A stretch of 9,035 nt of DNA. Origin: an uncultured Lysobacteraceae bacterium (lineage in GTDB: Bacteria > Pseudomonadota > Gammaproteobacteria > Xanthomonadales > Xanthomonadaceae). A program made the position numbers and the translations under genes. The stretch covers positions 1-9,035 of the forward strand of contig CALCNV010000022.1 of NCBI GenBank assembly GCA_937897645.1, read 5' to 3'. The notes under the pieces are model-generated. The model worked only from the letters and a program-made list of their open reading frames with translations, searched no databases and had not been told where the DNA came from. Below, piece after piece: positions 1 through 5,056 of this stretch. Position 1 is the stretch's first letter, and the number at the start of each line of letters is the position of its first letter.

Positions 1-2
1 GC

Positions 3-251
3 CGTTACGTCAAGCGTGGCGGCAAGATGTGGATCCGCGTGTTCCCCGACAAGCCCATCACCAAGAAGCCCATTGAGGTCCGCATGGGCTCCGGCAAGGG
101 CAACGTGGAGTACTGGGTCGCGCAGATCCAGCCGGGCCGCATGATCTATGAAATCGAAGGCGTCACCGAGGAAATCGCACGCGAGGCGTTCCGCCTGGCC
201 GCGGCCAAGCTGTCCGTGACCACCACTTTCGTTACCCGGACGGTGCGCTAA
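3..251 (+). CDS. rplP: 50S ribosomal protein L16, C-terminal part (5' end outside window)
   Basis: L16 is a large-subunit protein near the peptidyl-transferase centre and A-site tRNA. The reading frame is open from base 3 with no start codon of its own, so the gene enters from the left edge and about the last 82 residues are visible. The seen segment contains the family-typical stretches KMWIRVFPDKPITKKP, GKGNVEYWVAQIQPG and EEIAREAFRLAAAKL, closely matching E. coli L16, and ends in TTFVTRTVR before TAA. The ATG at 27 is an internal Met, not a start. The stop overlaps the rpmC start (TAATG at 249-253), which suggests translational coupling. It belongs to the S10 cluster, as rpmC and rpsQ directly downstream confirm. 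Confidence 0.97.
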   Translation, partial: RYVKRGGKMWIRVFPDKPITKKPIEVRMGSGKGNVEYWVAQIQPGRMIYEIEGVTEEIAREAFRLAAAKLSVTTTFVTRTVR

Positions 252-436
252 TGGAACTCAAACAACTCCGTGAGAAGTCGGCCGACGAGCTGAATGCCCA
301 CCTGACCGACCTGCGCAAGGAGCAGTTTTCCCTGCGCATGCAGCAGGTGACCGGCCAGCTGCCCAAGACCCATGAAACCCGTCGGGTACGCCGCGAGATT
401 GCTCGCGTCAAGACCCTGATCGGCAGCAAGAAGTAA
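251..436 (+). CDS. rpmC: 50S ribosomal protein L29
   Basis: L29 is a small two-helix protein at the polypeptide exit tunnel rim, near the docking site for trigger factor and SRP. The 61-aa product begins MELKQLREKSADELN and carries the LRKEQFSLRMQ and RRVRREIARVKTLI helices typical of the family; the E. coli protein has 63 aa. The ATG shares its A with the TAA stop of rplP, so no separate spacer exists and reinitiation by the terminating ribosome is the likely mode of translation. The next gene rpsQ starts 11 nt after the stop. Confidence 0.97.
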   Translation: MELKQLREKSADELNAHLTDLRKEQFSLRMQQVTGQLPKTHETRRVRREIARVKTLIGSKK

Positions 437-447
437 GGACCGCCGTG

Positions 448-717
448 ATGAGCGACAACCAACAAGAAAAATCGCAGCGCACGGTCGAAGGCCGTGTCGT
501 GAGCAACAAGATGGACAAGACGGTCACCGTGCTGGTGGAACGTCAGGTCAAGCATGCGCTGTACGGCAAGTACATCCGCCGTTCCAGCAAGCTGCATGCC
601 CACGATGCCGACAACGCCTGCAACGAAGGCGACGTGGTGCGCGTGGTCGAGATTGCCCCGCTGTCCAAGACCAAGAACTGGCGCGTGGTGGAAATTGTCA
701 CCCGTGCGGCCGTCTAA
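448..717 (+). CDS. rpsQ: 30S ribosomal protein S17
   Basis: S17 is a primary 16S rRNA binding protein of the OB-fold type that nucleates the 5' domain of the small subunit. The 89-aa product shows VEGRVVSNKMDKTVTVLVER at the N-terminus and GDVVRVVEIAPLSKTKNW near the C-terminus, the latter being the family signature. A GTG at 445 directly precedes the ATG at 448 in frame. I chose ATG because it is the commoner start, lies 8 nt after the TAAGGA motif at 434-439, and matches the MSDN start I recall for Xanthomonas S17. GTG would add one residue. The Shine-Dalgarno uses the stop codon of rpmC. It is the last S10-cluster gene. Confidence 0.96.
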   Translation: MSDNQQEKSQRTVEGRVVSNKMDKTVTVLVERQVKHALYGKYIRRSSKLHAHDADNACNEGDVVRVVEIAPLSKTKNWRVVEIVTRAAV

Positions 718-733
718 CCAGGAACCCTGAATC

Positions 734-1102
734 ATGATCCAGATGCAGAGCTACCTTGACGCCGCCGACAACTCCGGTGCCAAGGAATTGATGTGTATCA
801 AAGTGCTGGGCGGCTCCAAGCGCCGTTATGCTGGCATTGGCGACATCATCAAGGTGACCGTCAAGGACGCCATCCCGCGTGGCAAGGTCAAGAAAGGCGA
901 AGTCTACAATGCCGTGGTCGTGCGTACCCGCAAGGGCGTGCGTCGTCCCGACGGTTCGTTGATCCGCTTCGATGGCAACGCCGCGGTGTTGCTCAACAAC
1001 AAGCAGGAACCCATCGGTACCCGCATCTTCGGGCCAGTAACCCGCGAGCTGCGTTCCGAGAAGTTCATGAAGATCGTTTCGCTCGCGCCTGAAGTGCTCT
1101 GA
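734..1102 (+). CDS. rplN: 50S ribosomal protein L14
   Basis: L14 sits at the subunit interface, contributes to intersubunit bridges with 16S rRNA and contacts L19. The 122-aa product starts MIQMQSYLDAADNSGAKELMCIKVLGGS and ends NNKQEPIGTRIFGPVTRELR...ALAPEVL-like (seen: SLAPEVL), all diagnostic of the family; the E. coli length is 123. AGGA at 720-723 lies 10 nt before the ATG. In E. coli this is the first spc gene and has its own upstream promoter region. Here only 16 nt separate it from rpsQ, so S10 and spc genes are probably read through together. An overlapping ORF starting at 793 in another frame is a shadow. Confidence 0.97.
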   Translation: MIQMQSYLDAADNSGAKELMCIKVLGGSKRRYAGIGDIIKVTVKDAIPRGKVKKGEVYNAVVVRTRKGVRRPDGSLIRFDGNAAVLLNNKQEPIGTRIFGPVTRELRSEKFMKIVSLAPEVL

Positions 1103-1117
1103 GCCGAGGACATAGAA

Positions 1118-1435
1118 ATGGCAAACCGTATCAAGAAGGGCGACCAGGTGGTCGTCATCGCAGGCAAGGACAAGGGCAAGAAGGGTGATGTCGTGCGCGT
1201 GGACGGCGACCGCGTGGTCGTGTCCAACGTCAACATCATCAAGCGCCACACCAAGCCGAACCCGCAGGCAGGTGTTGCTGGCGGCGTGGTCGAGCGTGAA
1301 GCCTCGATGCATATTTCAAATATCGCGCTGTTCAACCCGGCTTCGGGCAAGGGCGAGCGTATTGGTTTCAAGGTGCTGGAGGATGGACGCAAATTGCGTG
1401 TGTTCCGCTCCAGCGGTGAGGCGCTGGACGCCTAA
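1118..1435 (+). CDS. rplX: 50S ribosomal protein L24
   Basis: L24 initiates 50S assembly by binding the 5' end of 23S rRNA and also sits at the tunnel exit. The 105-aa product (E. coli 104 aa) has an N-terminal KOW motif at about residues 5-32 (IKKGDQVVVIAGKDKGKKGD) followed by NVNIIKRHTKPNPQAGVAGG and a C-terminal part ending VFRSSGEALDA. GAGGA at 1106-1110 is 7 nt from the ATG. It follows rplN by 15 nt and precedes rplE by 11 nt, the standard spc order. Confidence 0.97.
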   Translation: MANRIKKGDQVVVIAGKDKGKKGDVVRVDGDRVVVSNVNIIKRHTKPNPQAGVAGGVVEREASMHISNIALFNPASGKGERIGFKVLEDGRKLRVFRSSGEALDA

Positions 1436-1446
1436 GGAATGATGTC

Positions 1447-1989
1447 ATGACCACCCGTCTCGAAAAGTTCTACAAGGAAGAGGTTGTTCCTAGCCTGACC
1501 AAGCAGTTCGGCTATGCCAACCCGATGGAAGTCCCCAAGATCACCAAGATCACGATCAACATGGGCGTCGGCGAAGCCGCGACCAACAAGAAGATCCTGG
1601 AGAACGCGGTCGCCGACCTGGCCAAGATCACCGGCCAGCGCCCGATCACGACCAAGTCGCGCGTCTCGGTGGCTTCGTTCAAGATCCGCGACGGCTGGCC
1701 GATCGGCTGCAAGGTCACCCTGCGCCGCGCCAAGATGTACGAGTTCTTCGACCGCCTGGTCAACGTCTCGCTGCCGCGCGTGCGCGACTTCCGTGGCGTG
1801 TCCGGCCGTTCGTTCGACGGCCGTGGCAACTACAACATGGGCGTGAAGGAACAGATCATCTTCCCGGAAATCGACTTCGACCAGGTCGACGCGGTCCGCG
1901 GCATGGATATCGCCATCACCACCACGGCCAAGACCGACGCAGAAGCCAAGGCGTTGCTCGAAGCGTTCAAATTCCCGTTCCGCAACTGA
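1447..1989 (+). CDS. rplE: 50S ribosomal protein L5
   Basis: L5 binds 5S rRNA with L18 and contacts P-site tRNA in the central protuberance. The 180-aa product (E. coli 179) has KFYKEEVVPSLTKQFGYANPMEVPKI at the start, INMGVGEA (residues about 38-45), the TGQRPITTKSRVSVASFKIRDGWPIG segment and the GVKEQIIFPEIDFDQVD region, all family hallmarks. The stop of rplX supplies part of an AAGGA Shine-Dalgarno at 1434-1438; ATGs at 1439 and 1442 are out of frame with the gene and do not change the call. In E. coli the rplX-rplE junction is where S8 represses spc translation. I could not recognise an S8-type helix here by eye. Confidence 0.97.
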   Translation: MTTRLEKFYKEEVVPSLTKQFGYANPMEVPKITKITINMGVGEAATNKKILENAVADLAKITGQRPITTKSRVSVASFKIRDGWPIGCKVTLRRAKMYEFFDRLVNVSLPRVRDFRGVSGRSFDGRGNYNMGVKEQIIFPEIDFDQVDAVRGMDIAITTTAKTDAEAKALLEAFKFPFRN

Positions 1990-2007
1990 TCCGCAGGAAA
2001 ACCACAC

Positions 2008-2313
2008 ATGGCAAAGACCTCAATGGTGAACCGCGATCTCAAGCGGGCCAAGCTCTCCAAGAAGTACGCCGCCAAGCGTGACGTGCTGAAGAAGACCATC
2101 TCCAGTCCGTCCGCTTCGTACGAAGAAAAGATGGAAGCCGTGACCAAGCTGCAGAAGCTGCCGCGCGATTCGTCGCCCAGCCGCGAGCGCAACCGTTGCG
2201 CACTGTCGGGCCGCTCGCGCGGCGTGTACAGCAAGTTCGGCCTGGGCCGCAACATGCTGCGCAAGGCCACCATGAACGGCGACGTTCCCGGCCTGCGCAA
2301 GGCCAGCTGGTAA
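2008..2313 (+). CDS. rpsN: 30S ribosomal protein S14, zinc-free (C-minus) type
   Basis: S14 is a head protein of the 30S subunit. The 101-aa product is the long form found in E. coli: MAKTSMVNRDLKRAKLSKKYAAKR at the N-terminus and RNRCALSGRSRG...GLRKASW at the C-terminus. Only one cysteine (in RNRC) is present, so the CXXC...CXXC zinc ribbon of the short form is absent; this is the zinc-independent type. AGGA at 1995-1998 lies 9 nt before the ATG. The 68-nt spacer that follows (2314-2381) is longer than most in the cluster. It contains a short self-complementary stretch TTTCGCGAAA (2338-2347) but nothing I would call a terminator. Confidence 0.97.
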   Translation: MAKTSMVNRDLKRAKLSKKYAAKRDVLKKTISSPSASYEEKMEAVTKLQKLPRDSSPSRERNRCALSGRSRGVYSKFGLGRNMLRKATMNGDVPGLRKASW

Positions 2314-2381
2314 TACAAGTTCTTTCAACCTGAAGATTTTCGCGAAAGCGGATATCGGTGCTACTCAAAGGGTAATACGCA

Positions 2382-2777
2382 ATGAGCATGACTGATCCCA
2401 TCGCCGACATGCTGGTCCGCATCAAGAATGCGGCCGCTGTGGGCAAGCAGACGGTGAAGATGCCGTCGTCCAACATCAAGGTCGCCATCGCCGGCGTGCT
2501 GAAGGCCGAAGGCTACATCGCCGATTCGCGCGTCAACACCGTCGAAGGCAAGCCGCAGCTCGAAATCGTGCTGAAGTACTTCGAAGGCAAGCCGGTGATC
2601 GAGCGCCTGACGCGCGTGTCGCGTTCGGGCCTGCGCAAGTACAGCGGCAAGGCCGACCTGCCCAAGGTGCTCGACGGCCTGGGCGTTGCCATCATTTCCA
2701 CCTCCAAGGGCATCATGACCGACTCGCAGGCGCGCCAGCATGGCGTCGGCGGTGAAGTCCTGTGCTTCGTGGCTTAA
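2382..2777 (+). CDS. rpsH: 30S ribosomal protein S8
   Basis: S8 binds helix 21 of 16S rRNA, organises the central domain and in E. coli represses translation of the spc genes. The 131-aa product (E. coli 130) begins MSMTDPIADMLVRIKNA, contains MPSSNIKVAIAGVLKAEGYI and the conserved LGVAIISTSKGIMTD motif, and ends GGEVLCFVA. The first ATG (2382) is preferred over the one two codons later, by match to E. coli MSMQDPIADML and by the AAAGGG at 2367-2372, 9 nt upstream. It is followed 12 nt later by rplF. Confidence 0.97.
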   Translation: MSMTDPIADMLVRIKNAAAVGKQTVKMPSSNIKVAIAGVLKAEGYIADSRVNTVEGKPQLEIVLKYFEGKPVIERLTRVSRSGLRKYSGKADLPKVLDGLGVAIISTSKGIMTDSQARQHGVGGEVLCFVA

Positions 2778-2789
2778 GGGAGACACCGC

Positions 2790-3317
2790 ATGTCCCGTGT
2801 AGCCAAACTGCCGATCACCCTGCCGAAGGGCGTCGAGTTCAACAACCAGTCCGACAACCTGACCGTCAAGGGCCCGAAGGGCACGCTGTCGCTGGCCAAG
2901 CCGGCCGGCGTTGACATCAAGGTCGAAGACGGCACCCTCAACCTGTCCCCGGCCAACGCCGCGGACGACGCCATCACCGGCACCATACGCGCGATCCTGG
3001 CCAACATGGTCAAGGGCGTGTCGGAAGGTTTCGAGCGCAAGCTCGAGCTCGTCGGCGTGGGTTACCGCGCCGCGATGCAGGGCAAGGACCTGAACCTGTC
3101 GCTCGGGTTTTCGCACCCGGTGCTGTTCAAGACCCCGGACGGCATCACCATCAGCACCCCGACCCAGACCGAAATCCTGGTGCAGGGTTCGGACAAGCAG
3201 CGCGTCGGTGAAGTGGCCGCCAAGATTCGCGGGTACCGTCCGCCGGAGCCTTACAAGGGCAAGGGCGTGAAGTATTCCGACGAAGTCATCATTCGCAAGG
3301 AAGCCAAGAAGGCGTAA
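2790..3317 (+). CDS. rplF: 50S ribosomal protein L6
   Basis: L6 lies at the base of the L7/L12 stalk next to the sarcin-ricin loop and the GTPase centre. The 175-aa product (E. coli 177) has the usual two tandem alpha/beta repeats: the first begins MSRVAKLPITLPKGVEF, the second begins near KLELVGVGYRAAMQGK. The C-terminal signature RPPEPYKGKGVKY is intact. AAGGGAG at 2776-2782, overlapping the rpsH stop, is the Shine-Dalgarno. A 44-nt spacer to rplR (3318-3361) shows no convincing structure. Confidence 0.97.
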   Translation: MSRVAKLPITLPKGVEFNNQSDNLTVKGPKGTLSLAKPAGVDIKVEDGTLNLSPANAADDAITGTIRAILANMVKGVSEGFERKLELVGVGYRAAMQGKDLNLSLGFSHPVLFKTPDGITISTPTQTEILVQGSDKQRVGEVAAKIRGYRPPEPYKGKGVKYSDEVIIRKEAKKA

Positions 3318-3361
3318 CGCGGGCTTTTCCGTATACGTCAGGCTTCTCAAGGATCAAGATC

Positions 3362-3718
3362 ATGAGCATCAAGAACACCGCCCGTCTCCGTCGTGCCAAG
3401 AGCACCCGCGCCCACATCCGTGTGCTCGGCGTGCCACGCCTGTCGGTGCTGCGCACTGGCCAGCACGTGTATGCGCAACTGTTCAGCGCCGACGGTTCCA
3501 CCGTCATCGCCGCCGCCAACACCCTGCAGGCCGACGTCAAGGACGGCCTGAAGAATGGCAAGAACAGTGATGCCGCTGCACGCGTCGGCAAGGTCATCGC
3601 CGAGCGCGCCAAGGCCGCAGGCATCGAAAAGATCGCCTTCGACCGTTCCGGCTACCGCTACCACGGCCGCATCAAGGCCCTGGCCGATGCAGCCCGCGAA
3701 GGTGGCCTGCAGTTCTGA
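3362..3718 (+). CDS. rplR: 50S ribosomal protein L18
   Basis: L18 binds 5S rRNA with L5 and helps dock it in the central protuberance. The 118-aa product (E. coli 117) starts MSIKNTARLRRAKSTRAHIR, has the conserved PRLSVLRTGQHVYAQLF strand region, SDAAARVGKVIAERA helix, and the strongly conserved C-terminus FDRSGYRYHGRIKALADAAREGGLQF. AAGGA at 3349-3353 is 8 nt from the ATG. What is odd is downstream: 155 nt separate it from rpsE, much more than other junctions in this block. Confidence 0.97.
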   Translation: MSIKNTARLRRAKSTRAHIRVLGVPRLSVLRTGQHVYAQLFSADGSTVIAAANTLQADVKDGLKNGKNSDAAARVGKVIAERAKAAGIEKIAFDRSGYRYHGRIKALADAAREGGLQF

Positions 3719-3723
3719 TTTGA

Positions 3724-3750
3724 AAAGCACGGGGTCTGTCCCCATGCTTT
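3724..3750 (+). repeat. Inverted repeat with GGGG-TCTGT-CCCC core
   Basis: AAAGCA (3724-3729) pairs with TGCTTT (3745-3750), then a C/A mismatch, then GGGG (3731-3734) pairs with CCCC (3740-3743) around a TCTGT loop. It begins 5 nt after the rplR stop. The core GGGGTCTGTCCCC (reverse complement GGGGACAGACCCC) resembles short dispersed palindromes I remember from many proteobacterial genomes, including xanthomonads; that is recollection, not a search result. The flank is GAACC rather than a T tract. Confidence 0.7.
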
Positions 3751-3757
3751 GAACCTG

Positions 3758-3776
3758 CCGGTACAGGCCGTACCGG
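3758..3776 (+). repeat. Perfect 7-bp inverted repeat in the rplR-rpsE spacer
   Basis: CCGGTAC (3758-3764) and GTACCGG (3770-3776) are exact reverse complements around the loop AGGCC. It is the second of four successive hairpins in this spacer and could fold as a stable RNA stem-loop in the spc mRNA. Confidence 0.75.
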
Positions 3777-3781
3777 ACGCA

Positions 3782-3815
3782 CCACGCCTTCTGTTCGTGG
3801 CTGCGGTCCACCGCA
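3782..3815 (+). repeat. Two adjacent 5-bp inverted repeats in the rplR-rpsE spacer
   Basis: CCACG (3782-3786) pairs with CGTGG (3796-3800) around a 9-nt loop. Immediately after it, TGCGG (3802-3806) pairs with CCGCA (3811-3815) around TCCA. Each is short and on its own could be chance in GC-rich DNA; their directly adjacent placement after two stronger hairpins is what makes them worth noting. Confidence 0.5.
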
Positions 3816-3873
3816 ATATTCCACAACTATAAGCGGCCCAGCCGTAATCACTCATCTATCAAGGAATACAGAA

Positions 3874-4419
3874 ATGGCAGAAGAACGTGCACCACGGGGT
3901 CGTGACCGCGACCGCAACCGTGAAGAGAAAGTCGACGACGGCATGATCGAGAAGCTGGTCGCGGTCAACCGCGTCAGCAAGACGGTCAAGGGCGGTCGCC
4001 AGTTCACCTTCACCGCATTGACGGTGGTGGGCGACGGCAACGGCAAGATCGGCTTTGGCTACGGCAAGGCGCGCGAAGTGCCGGTCGCCATCCAGAAGTC
4101 GATGGAATATGCGCGCAAGGGCATGCTCAACGTCGACCTGAACAACGGCACCTTGTGGCATCCGGTCAAGGCCGGCCACGGCGCGGCGCGCGTATACATG
4201 CAGCCCGCCTCCGAAGGTACCGGCGTGATCGCCGGTGGCGCCATGCGCGCCGTGCTGGAAGCCGTGGGCGTCAAGAACGTGCTGGCCAAGGCCGTGGGTT
4301 CGCGTAATCCGATCAACCTGGTCCGCGCCACGCTGAAGGGCCTGGAAGACATGCAGTCGCCGGCTCGCATCGCGGCCAAGCGTGGCAAGAAAGTGGAGGA
4401 CCTGAACTATGGCAAGTGA
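3874..4419 (+). CDS. rpsE: 30S ribosomal protein S5
   Basis: S5 lies at the mRNA entry channel and the 30S solvent side. It is involved in decoding accuracy and is the classical site of spectinomycin resistance and ram mutations. The 181-aa product contains the RNA-binding part KLVAVNRVSKTVKGGRQF, the signature FTALTVVGDGNGKIGFGYGK, and the C-terminal domain motif MQPASEGTGVIAGGAMRAVLE. It is longer than E. coli S5 (167 aa): by alignment to ...VNRVSK the N-terminus is extended by about 13 residues and is rich in alternating Arg and Asp/Glu (RGRDRDRNREEK). AAGGA at 3861-3865 is 8 nt before the ATG. The last 11 nt overlap rpmD. Confidence 0.97.
   Translation: MAEERAPRGRDRDRNREEKVDDGMIEKLVAVNRVSKTVKGGRQFTFTALTVVGDGNGKIGFGYGKAREVPVAIQKSMEYARKGMLNVDLNNGTLWHPVKAGHGAARVYMQPASEGTGVIAGGAMRAVLEAVGVKNVLAKAVGSRNPINLVRATLKGLEDMQSPARIAAKRGKKVEDLNYGK
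4395..4400 (+). promoter_or_regulatory. rpmD ribosome binding site inside rpsE
   Basis: GGAGGA, a near-full complement of the 16S anti-Shine-Dalgarno, is encoded by the V-E-D codons close to the end of rpsE and lies 8 nt before the rpmD ATG (4409). It fixes the rpmD start within the upstream gene and allows independent initiation in addition to coupling. Confidence 0.8.
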
Positions 4420-4606
4420 GTCCAACAACAACGGCACGGTCAAGGTGCGCCTGGTGCGCGGCCTGCGTGGTTCCCAGTCCATCCACCGCCTGTCGGTGAA
4501 GGCGCTGGGCCTGAACAAGCTCAACGATGTGCGTGAACTGAAGGACAGCCCGCAGGTACGCGGCCTGATCAACAAGGTCCACTATCTCGTCCGGGTCGAG
4601 GAGTAA
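4409..4606 (+). CDS. rpmD: 50S ribosomal protein L30
   Basis: L30 is a small ferredoxin-like-fold protein of the large subunit. The 65-aa product carries VKVRLVRGLRGSQSIHRLSVKALGLNKLND and ends RGLINKVHYLVRVEE, matching the bacterial short L30 family (E. coli 59 aa, ending in MVKVEE). The N-terminus MASESNNNG adds a few polar residues before the first strand. The ATG lies 11 nt inside rpsE in a different frame, with GGAGGA 8 nt upstream. Its last two Glu codons (GAGGAG, 4598-4603) double as the rplO Shine-Dalgarno. Confidence 0.96.
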   Translation: MASESNNNGTVKVRLVRGLRGSQSIHRLSVKALGLNKLNDVRELKDSPQVRGLINKVHYLVRVEE

Positions 4607-4611
4607 TCGAT

Positions 4612-5049
4612 ATGCGTCTCAACACACTCAAGCCCGCCGACGGTGCCCGCGAAGAACGCAAGCGCGTCGGTCGCGGCATCGGTTCCGGCCTGGGCAAGAC
4701 CTGTGGCCGCGGCCACAAGGGTTCGTTCGCACGCGCCGGCAAGGGCAAGATCAAGGCCAAGTTCGAAGGTGGCCAGATGCCTTTGATCAAGCGCCTGCCG
4801 AAGGTCGGCTTCCGCTCCAAGCTGAAGCTGGATTGCGCCGAAGTGCTGTCGTACCAGCTGGACAAGCTGGAAGCCGGTGAGATCGATTTCGCCGCGCTGC
4901 GTGCAGCCAACCTGGTTCCGTCCACGGCCAAGCGCGCCAAGATCGTCAAGAAGGGCGACCTGAGCAAGGCGTTCGTGCTGAAGGGCGTTGCAGCCACGGC
5001 CGGTGCCAAGGCGGCGATCGAAGCCGCTGGCGGCAGCGTGCAGGAGTAA
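4612..5049 (+). CDS. rplO: 50S ribosomal protein L15
   Basis: L15 is a late-assembly protein that threads a long basic extension into 23S rRNA. The 145-aa product (E. coli 144) begins MRLNTLKPADGAREERKRVGRGIGSG, followed by the Gly/Lys/Arg-rich segment GLGKTCGRGHKGSFARAGKG and FEGGQMPLIKRLPKVGF, then a globular C-terminal domain (AKIVKKGDLSKAFVLKGVAATAGAK). GAGGAG at 4598-4603 is 8 nt from the ATG. Its own final codons (CAG GAG) provide the AGGAG used by secY. Confidence 0.97.
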   Translation: MRLNTLKPADGAREERKRVGRGIGSGLGKTCGRGHKGSFARAGKGKIKAKFEGGQMPLIKRLPKVGFRSKLKLDCAEVLSYQLDKLEAGEIDFAALRAANLVPSTAKRAKIVKKGDLSKAFVLKGVAATAGAKAAIEAAGGSVQE

Positions 5050-5056
5050 GACCAGG

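Larger units (their letters stand above)
3719..3873 (+). other. Hairpin-rich 155-nt spacer between rplR and rpsE
   Basis: No supportable ORF lies here. Four inverted repeats follow each other within 92 nt: 3724-3750, 3758-3776, 3782-3800 and 3802-3815. The remaining 58 nt up to rpsE are less structured and end in the rpsE Shine-Dalgarno AAGGA (3861-3865). None of the hairpins is followed by a T run, so they do not read as a classical intrinsic terminator. TATAAG (3828-3833) resembles a -10 box but has no -35 partner at usable spacing. Possible readings are an inserted intergenic repeat, an mRNA stabilising or processing element, or a partial attenuator. Confidence 0.75.

Noticed and set aside
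1425..1470. S8 repressor target at the rplX-rplE junction, as in E. coli
   Set aside because: I could not find a helix resembling the S8 site of 16S rRNA helix 21 by eye; a covariance-model search would be needed before naming it.
2338..2347. TTTCGCGAAA palindrome before rpsH as terminator or operator
   Set aside because: As RNA it leaves only a 3-bp stem with a usable loop, and no T run follows; a 10-bp palindrome alone is weak evidence.
2361..3350. 329-codon minus-strand open frame opposite rpsH and rplF
   Set aside because: Same explanation: antisense shadow over two certain ribosomal protein genes.
3828..3833. TATAAG as a -10 box of an internal rpsE promoter
   Set aside because: No -35-like hexamer at 16-18 bp spacing (the bases are GGTCCA or neighbours) and no upstream TG; too weak to call.
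4988..5056. Earlier in-frame start for secY
   Set aside because: The extra 23 residues lie within rplO and are Arg/Pro-rich, unlike SecY N-termini; 5057 has AGGAG 10 nt upstream.
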